Assembly: GCA_041640715.1 (NCBI GenBank)
Contig: JBEPZU010000001.1
Span: 62,001-126,000 of the forward strand
Direction of reading: 5' to 3'
Source of the DNA: DSFO01 sp041640715
GTDB taxonomy: Archaea > Thermoproteota > Thermoprotei > Gearchaeales > Gearchaeaceae
DNA length: 64,000 nucleotides
Position 1 is the first letter of the stretch, and every line of letters starts with the position of its first letter. Shown in pieces: positions 58,804-64,000 of this stretch. Made by a program: the position numbers and the translations under genes. The notes below the pieces were generated by a model. That model worked only from the letters and a program-made list of their open reading frames with translations. It made no database searches and was not told the origin of the DNA.

Positions 58804-60340
58804 ACAACCAAAATATACTGAGCGCTTAATATTTCAATATAGCGATAGTAAGAGCGATCATACATACTGGTCTGCTGAAGAGGAGTTAAAAGAAGCAATA
58901 AGTTTAGTACCAGATAGCATGAAGAGGAAGACAGAAATTAATATACCAAATTTACCAGAAAGTTTGGTTGTTAGGCATTTCACAAGATTGGCTAGGATGA
59001 ATCCTTCGATAGATCTTACTACATATCCCTTAGGTTCTTGCACTATGAAATATAACCTAAAAAGTATGGAAAAACTAGCAGGTTTAAATGAGATTTCGAT
59101 GCTCCATGATTCTTATCCCGAGGAATTTGTACAAGGTTTGCTTGGGCTTTTATACCTACTAGAAAGTTATCTCTGCGAGTTAACGGGAATGGATAAATTT
59201 TCCTTTCAAACTTCAGCAGGAGCCCATGCTGAGCTAGCTGGCGTAATGATTATCAAGAAATATCATGAAATCAATCACGAATTAGATTTAAAAAATGAAA
59301 TTTTGGTGCCTGATTCTGCTCATGGAAGCAATCCAGCTAGTGCAGCGATGGTTGGGTTTAAAGTAGTCGAAGTTAAATCCAATAAAGATGGAACTGTAGA
59401 TCTAGAAGATTTAAAGAGTAAGATCTCTAGGAAGACCGCTGGTTTCATGTTGACAAATCCTAATACACTAGGACTTTTCGAGAAGGATGTTCTAGAAATA
59501 TCCAAAATGATTCACGAAGTAGGAGGATTACTTTATTATGACGGTGCTAATATGAACGGCATCCTAACTTATGTAAGACCTGGTGATATGGGATTTGACT
59601 TGGTTCATTTGAACTTTCATAAAACTTTAGGCACTCCGCATGGGGGAGGAGGACCTGGAGCAGGATCTTTAGGTGTTAAAGCGTTTCTCAAAGATTTCTT
59701 ACCTGTCCCAGTGATAGAAAAAGAAGGTAATAAATATAAGCTAAATTACTCACTCAAACATAGCATTGGAAGGATTAAGGAGTCTTTCGGAAATACATTG
59801 GTTTTGCTTAAAGCCTTGTTATACTTATTGAGCAAAGGTTACGAAGGATTAAGGGAAGCTAGAGATAAAGCTGTCGAAAACACGCTTTATTTTCTAAAGC
59901 TAATGGAGGATGTTAAAGAAATTTCTTTAACTCATGATCCTAATTCGATGCGTTATCATGAATGTTTACTGAGTGCATCTTTGTTGAAACAAAAAACAGG
60001 CATAGACGCTAAGGATTTGGCAAAAAGGATCTTAGATTACGGCTTACATCCTCCAATGATATATTTTCCTCTAATAGTTGAAGAAGCACTGCTAATAGAA
60101 TTCACTGAAGATGAAACAAAGGAAGATGTTGAGAGATATGCTAACGTCTTGAAAAAAATAATAAAAGAGGCTTATGAGAATCCTTCAATAATAAAAAGCG
60201 CACCCCATTCAACGCCGATAGGCAGGTTGGATGAAGTCAAAGCTTCTCATCCAAGAACCTTAACTCTTTCATGGAGAAAAGCTAAAGAAAAATATGCCGA
60301 TTTGTTGAATAAAAGGCTATCCCTAGATCCTACCGATTAG
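58796..60340 (+). CDS. gcvPB: Glycine dehydrogenase (decarboxylating) subunit 2
   Basis: The 514-residue PLP enzyme contains the C-terminal half motifs of P protein: Y-P-L-G-S-C-T-M-K-Y-N near residue 79, V-P-D-S-A-H-G-S-N-P-A and the PLP lysine in N-F-H-K-T-L-G-T-P-H-G-G-G-G-P-G. With GcvPA it passes the aminomethyl group to GcvH. Its 3' end overlaps the convergent methylthiotransferase gene by 18 bases. Confidence 0.96.
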   Translation: MFKQPKYTERLIFQYSDSKSDHTYWSAEEELKEAISLVPDSMKRKTEINIPNLPESLVVRHFTRLARMNPSIDLTTYPLGSCTMKYNLKSMEKLAGLNEISMLHDSYPEEFVQGLLGLLYLLESYLCELTGMDKFSFQTSAGAHAELAGVMIIKKYHEINHELDLKNEILVPDSAHGSNPASAAMVGFKVVEVKSNKDGTVDLEDLKSKISRKTAGFMLTNPNTLGLFEKDVLEISKMIHEVGGLLYYDGANMNGILTYVRPGDMGFDLVHLNFHKTLGTPHGGGGPGAGSLGVKAFLKDFLPVPVIEKEGNKYKLNYSLKHSIGRIKESFGNTLVLLKALLYLLSKGYEGLREARDKAVENTLYFLKLMEDVKEISLTHDPNSMRYHECLLSASLLKQKTGIDAKDLAKRILDYGLHPPMIYFPLIVEEALLIEFTEDETKEDVERYANVLKKIIKEAYENPSIIKSAPHSTPIGRLDEVKASHPRTLTLSWRKAKEKYADLLNKRLSLDPTD

Positions 60341-61609
60341 ATAATGGGGTGTAGCTTCTTCGATATCTACTTCTATGGTTTTTCCTATCAATTTTTCCTC
60401 TTCGCTTTTAACTATTACGCATCTGTAATCTTGAGCTCTAGCTTCCAAAAAACCTTTTTCTCCTTTTCCTGTTACTAGGACTTTCAGTGTTCTGCCGATA
60501 AATTTCATATTCTTTTCTAAAGTTATCTTATCACATATCTCGGTTAAGATCTTAGATCTTTTCTTCTTGACCGAATCGGCTAACTGGATCAACGAAGCAG
60601 CTTTAGTGAAGGGCCTTTGGGAATATTGAGCAATATGTACTTTATCGAACCTAATTTTCTCGACAAGCTTTATAGTGTTTTCAAAGGCTTCTTCATCCTC
60701 TCCTGGATGGCCTACTATTATATCTGTAGCTATGAATAAATCATTATGTTCTTCTCTCAGCTTTTCTATGAAATCTATGAAATCTTTAACTGTGTGAAGT
60801 CTTTGCATAATAGCTAATATCCTATCATCTCCGCTTTGCACAGGTACATGGCAGAATTTGTATACCCTCTCATCATGATAGATCTTTTTCAACCCTTCCA
60901 ATATCCTGAATCCAAACCAAGGAGTGAACATTCCTATTCTAATTTTATAATCTCCCTCAATTTCTAGAAGTCCTTCTATTAACTCGCAAAGGTTTGTATT
61001 TATATCTAAACCGTAGACAGCAACATCTTGGGCTGTAAGATAGATCTCCTTCGCTCCTTTTTCGATTGCTTTCTTGAATGCTTCTTTTATAGATGAAGGT
61101 CTATAACTGTATAAAGTTCCTCTAGTAAACTTAACTGAACAAAAAGAACATGAGCCAAGACAACCTGAAGCTATAGGTAATTCATACGGTCCTTTTCCCT
61201 CATACTCAGGTATTATTTCATAATTTCTGTCACTTCCTCCTATAAAGAGATTCCTTTCCAAATTCTCCAAAGAGGCTATTTTAGGAATTTCTTTAATTAA
61301 CGAAGGGGTTACTAGTATGGCTTTTTCATTAACCTTTAATAGCTTGTAAGGGTTGAGCTTAACCATGCATCCCGTAACTAATATTTTAGCATTATTTTTC
61401 TCTGCGATCTTGCTGTATTTCTCTAATGCCCGTATCGCCTTTAGCTCAGATTCATTCCTAACAGAACAAGTATTTATTATTATTAAATCAGCTTCTTCAG
61501 CGTTATCTGTTTTAATGAAAGATAGATTTTCAAGCGATTGAGAAATGAATGTGCTATCAGCTTCATTGAAGGTGCATCCGTAAGTTTCTATGAAAAACTT
61601 CTTGTGCAT
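60323..61609 (-). CDS. tRNA-t6A37 methylthiotransferase (archaeal MtaB/CDKAL1 type)
   Basis: The 428-residue protein has the UPF0004 domain with its three cysteines (Y-G-C-T-F-N-E-A-D, N-T-C-S-V-R, T-G-C-M-V). The radical SAM cluster motif C-L-G-S-C-S-F-C follows near residue 149, and a C-terminal TRAM domain covers about 367-428. It adds a methylthio group to t6A in tRNAs reading ANN codons. It is preceded by metG on the same strand with a ten-base gap. Confidence 0.95.
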   Translation of the reverse strand: MHKKFFIETYGCTFNEADSTFISQSLENLSFIKTDNAEEADLIIINTCSVRNESELKAIRALEKYSKIAEKNNAKILVTGCMVKLNPYKLLKVNEKAILVTPSLIKEIPKIASLENLERNLFIGGSDRNYEIIPEYEGKGPYELPIASGCLGSCSFCSVKFTRGTLYSYRPSSIKEAFKKAIEKGAKEIYLTAQDVAVYGLDINTNLCELIEGLLEIEGDYKIRIGMFTPWFGFRILEGLKKIYHDERVYKFCHVPVQSGDDRILAIMQRLHTVKDFIDFIEKLREEHNDLFIATDIIVGHPGEDEEAFENTIKLVEKIRFDKVHIAQYSQRPFTKAASLIQLADSVKKKRSKILTEICDKITLEKNMKFIGRTLKVLVTGKGEKGFLEARAQDYRCVIVKSEEEKLIGKTIEVDIEEATPHYLIGRI

Positions 61610-61618
61610 GATAACTAA

Positions 61619-63283
61619 TTAGTTAATACCCTTTCTTATTTCTTGCAGTTTTTTGTTGACGTATTCTACGCTGATCTTTCTGAACAATATCTTAGGTTCG
61701 GCGATCTTATGATTAATATTATAAGGGTCTTTAAAGGCATCTTCCCATTTGATTTCTAAAGGCAAGTTAAGGAGTTCCCTGAGTTCTTTGGATTTCTTTG
61801 GCATAAACGGGCTTAAAACTATGGAAAGAGAGTTCAGAATACGCATTAATACATAGATTGTTCTATCAGCATTTTCTTTATCGCTTTTAATCTGTTCCCA
61901 AGGTTTTCTTTCGTTGAAATACCAATTCCCTAATCTTGCTATATCCATGGCGTAATTTAGGGCATTTTTGAGTTTAACTTGACTCAGGCTTTGATCAACG
62001 GCTTTTATTTTATTCTCTAAATTTTTTAGAATATTCAGATCTTCTTCATTTAAATTCTCTGGCTTAGGAACCACATAATCGTAGTAATTCTTCACGAAAT
62101 GAAGAACTCTGTAAATAAAATTCCCTAAAGTATCGTTGAGATGTGAATTGACTAAATCCACAAAGATTTCTATTGAAAAGTCAGAATCTCTCTCCTCAGG
62201 TCTCATATATATTAGGGCGTACCTCCAATAATCAGCTTCTATTATAGGTAATGTTTCATCTAACCATATGCCTATTCTTTGACTTTTGGAGAATTTTCTC
62301 CCACCAAAGGTTAGAAATTCTGTAGCCGAAACTATATGAGGTAAATTATATTCTTCGCCGCTAATTAGGAGCAATGCTGGGAATATTACAGTATGGAAGG
62401 GTATGTTATCTTTGCCTATAAAATAATAAGTCAATGCTTCCTTGTTAAACCAAAATTCCTTCCAATCGTCTTTTCCTTTGAAATACTCTATCGTGGCTGA
62501 AATATAGCCTAGAACTGCCTCAAACCATACATAAATAGTCTTATTTTCTGCACCTTCAAAAGGGGCTGGAATACCCCATTTATTATCCCTAGTCAAAGCC
62601 CTTGGTCTGAATTCTTCCTTGATATAGCTTAGACTTATAGTTTTTATTCTTTTATCAAAGTAGGGATTGTTCTCTATGTATTCGATTACCTTATTCCTCA
62701 CTCTAGGGAAGTCGATGAAGAAGTGTTCAGAGATTTTCTTAACTGGAGTTTTCCCGCAAATCACGCATTTTGGTTTTATCAGTTGTATAGGATCTAAAAG
62801 GTTACCACAATTTTCACACTGATCTCCTCTTGCTCTTTCATAATTGCATATCGGGCATGTTCCTATCACGAATCTATCTGGCAAGAATATTTTACAATTT
62901 TCGCAATAGAGTTGTTCTACTTCTTTCTTGAAGATGTATCCGCGTTCATATATTTTCCTATAGAAATCTCTAGCGAACTTCTTATGAACCTCGCTCTCAG
63001 TTCTAGTATAATTATCAAAGGAAATTTCGAATTCTTCAAAAATCTTCTTAATTTTTTCGTGAATTTTGTCCGTTAACGCTTTAGGTTCTTTACCACTAAG
63101 TATTGCTTCTACCTCTATAGGTGTCCCGTGTTCATCAGAACCGCTCACAAATACTACTTCATCATTTTTTAACCTATGATATCTTGCTATTACGTCTGCG
63201 GAAAGAACAGAACCTATCAAATTACCTATATGAGGTATTGAATATGCGTATGGCCAAGCAGCAGTTACTAGAACCTTTAGAAC
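61619..63283 (-). CDS. metG: Methionyl-tRNA synthetase, start codon unclear
   Basis: The reading frame encodes a normal class I synthetase of about 554 residues: V-L-V-T-A-A-W-P-Y-A-Y-S-I-P-H-I-G-N (HIGH motif), two zinc-binding knuckle pairs, the K-F-S-K-S signature loop and a helical anticodon-binding domain. The first in-frame ATG, GTG or TTG codon is the TTG at 63220, which would remove the HIGH motif. Upstream, only GTT, CTA, AAG, GTT codons lie between an in-frame stop and V-L-V-T. The end given here is the GTT codon that would be the natural start position. See the findings. Confidence 0.93.
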   Translation of the reverse strand, partial: VLKVLVTAAWPYAYSIPHIGNLIGSVLSADVIARYHRLKNDEVVFVSGSDEHGTPIEVEAILSGKEPKALTDKIHEKIKKIFEEFEISFDNYTRTESEVHKKFARDFYRKIYERGYIFKKEVEQLYCENCKIFLPDRFVIGTCPICNYERARGDQCENCGNLLDPIQLIKPKCVICGKTPVKKISEHFFIDFPRVRNKVIEYIENNPYFDKRIKTISLSYIKEEFRPRALTRDNKWGIPAPFEGAENKTIYVWFEAVLGYISATIEYFKGKDDWKEFWFNKEALTYYFIGKDNIPFHTVIFPALLLISGEEYNLPHIVSATEFLTFGGRKFSKSQRIGIWLDETLPIIEADYWRYALIYMRPEERDSDFSIEIFVDLVNSHLNDTLGNFIYRVLHFVKNYYDYVVPKPENLNEEDLNILKNLENKIKAVDQSLSQVKLKNALNYAMDIARLGNWYFNERKPWEQIKSDKENADRTIYVLMRILNSLSIVLSPFMPKKSKELRELLNLPLEIKWEDAFKDPYNINHKIAEPKILFRKISVEYVNKKLQEIRKGIN

Positions 63284-63285
63284 TC

Positions 63286-63293
63286 ATCACCCC
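63286..63293 (-). promoter_or_regulatory. Shine-Dalgarno-like site upstream of metG
   Basis: On the minus strand the sequence GGGGTGAT matches seven of eight bases of the archaeal SD consensus. It ends two bases before the GTT that opens the metG frame and also overlaps an ATG (63287-63285) in the wrong frame. A TATA-like TTTATAT lies further upstream (63329-63335, minus strand). Confidence 0.5.
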
Positions 63294-63481
63294 TTATTTC
63301 CTTATGTATGATCAACACATGAACTCTGATATAAACCTTAGGAATTTTAGTATGTTGGGTATTATTCGCTGAATTAGATTGTTTATTGCTTTAATTTTAT
63401 CGAAGGACACATCTATTAAGAGTAGAGAATTTCGAGTAACTAATGATATGTATAATATTGAGAATCCAGATTTATATTAAA

Positions 63482-64000
63482 TCACTGGCAATTGCAATTT
63501 TTTTCTTCTTTTATTTTCTTAATTGTGTTTAGCAATAATTTGATTATTTTTTCTTCGTTTTTCTTATAAACTTCTTTAACTTCTTCGAAGGATACTCTTG
63601 CTTGCATTCCAGCCGCAGCGTTAGTTACTATTGATAAGGAGCTATAACAAAGGCCTAATTCTCTAGCTAAAATTATCTCAGGCACTAACGTCATTCCTAC
63701 AACATCTGCTCCTATCATTCTGAAGAATTCGATCTCTGAAGGTGTTTCTAACCTAGGTCCTTCTGTACAGACATAACATCCTCCTAAAGTAATACTAAAA
63801 CCTAATTCTTTACCGCTTTCGAATATTTTTTTATTTAATTCTTCGCAGAATGGATTGGTCATATCTACATGAACTACTCTGGAAGAATCTCCTAACACTT
63901 CATCCACACCCCTAAATATTCCATCGAAAAACGTGTATTCTCTTCTTTTTGTGAAATCTATAAACTGGGTTATTAGAATGAAATCCCCTATTTTATGTTC
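63482..64000 (-). CDS. mtnP: S-methyl-5'-thioadenosine phosphorylase, C-terminal part
   Basis: The gene runs off the right edge; 172 residues are visible. Recognisable features are G-D-F-I-L-I-T-Q-F-I-D-F-T-K-R-R, H-V-D-M-T-N-P-F-C, Y-V-C-T-E-G-P-R-L-E-T-P-S-E-I, and M-T-L-V-P-E near the substrate pocket, all typical of MTAP family phosphorylases. It cleaves methylthioadenosine (or adenosine/guanosine relatives) with phosphate. It ends with a C-x-C pair (C-N-C) close to the terminus. The N-terminus lies outside the window. Confidence 0.93.
   Translation of the reverse strand, partial: EHKIGDFILITQFIDFTKRREYTFFDGIFRGVDEVLGDSSRVVHVDMTNPFCEELNKKIFESGKELGFSITLGGCYVCTEGPRLETPSEIEFFRMIGADVVGMTLVPEIILARELGLCYSSLSIVTNAAAGMQARVSFEEVKEVYKKNEEKIIKLLLNTIKKIKEEKNCNCQ

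Noticed and set aside
1..64000. CRISPR arrays, prophage or complete insertion sequences
   Set aside because: No regularly spaced repeats, no inverted-repeat-bounded transposase and no viral structural genes were seen on reading the window.

Overview
This window is from an archaeon, most likely an AT-rich and probably thermophilic member of the Thermoproteota/TACK side of the domain. The evidence is broad: archaeal/eukaryotic-type replication and translation genes (PriS, GINS, L44e, S27e, aIF2-alpha, Nop10), the archaeal proteasome/exosome superoperon with RNase P proteins, SBDS, Pcc1 and prefoldin, deoxyhypusine synthase, CDP-archaeol synthase, an AglB/STT3 oligosaccharyltransferase and the archaeal mevalonate trio. 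TATA-like boxes sit about 22-28 bases upstream of many start codons (leaderless transcripts), and one tRNA carries a short intron at a non-canonical site. The exact lineage cannot be fixed by reading alone. There is no CRISPR array, prophage or intact insertion sequence; the window is dense chromosomal core.

Layout. 1-2034: 3' end of priS, then GINS, rpl44e, rps27e and eif2a in an overlapping plus-strand operon, facing nop10 and aglB/stt3. 4.3-6.8 kb: gcvH, two small membrane proteins, carS, a small P-loop protein and tRNA-Arg. 6.9-9.2 kb: deoxyhypusine synthase between two type IV pilin-like proteins. 9.2-15.3 kb: a phosphohexomutase, then E2, lipoate ligase and an alcohol dehydrogenase, convergent with E1-beta and E1-alpha of a 2-oxoacid (or acetoin) dehydrogenase complex. 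15.4-20.6 kb: intron-containing tRNA-Leu, a GH57 protein with a GH13 branching enzyme, a luciferase-like oxidoreductase and tRNA-Thr. 21-27.2 kb: a thiamine locus (YkoE-YkoD-YkoC-type transporter, ThiE, an AIR-synthase-like protein, a methyltransferase and the regulator ThiR).

27.4-41.1 kb holds mixed metabolism: thioredoxin, a winged-helix protein, QueE, a membrane pyrophosphatase, RpiA, cobalamin adenosyltransferase, an operon of a MTHFR-like protein with split MetE and an LhgO-like flavoprotein, a short alpha-glucan phosphorylase-like enzyme and tRNA-Asn. 41.1-48.7 kb is the RNase P/proteasome/exosome superoperon, followed by an ECF energizing module without an S component (48.7-51.1 kb). 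51.1-53.7 kb is the HMG-CoA synthase/thiolase/DUF35 cluster. 53.7-60.3 kb holds a nucleotidyltransferase, gcvT, tRNA-Gln, a large single-span membrane protein resembling ribophorin I, and gcvPA-gcvPB. The end carries a MtaB-type methylthiotransferase, metG and the 3' part of mtnP.

The genes connect in several ways. Lipoate ligase could serve both GcvH and the E2 subunit. GcvH, GcvT and GcvPA/PB give a glycine cleavage system lacking only the E3 subunit here. ThiR probably controls the thiamine genes around it. The points most worth follow-up are the ribophorin I (OST1)-like protein in a genome that also encodes STT3, a thiolase in the mevalonate cluster whose nucleophilic cysteine is replaced by glutamate, a metG gene with no canonical start codon upstream of its HIGH motif, and the MTHFR/split MetE/LhgO operon.
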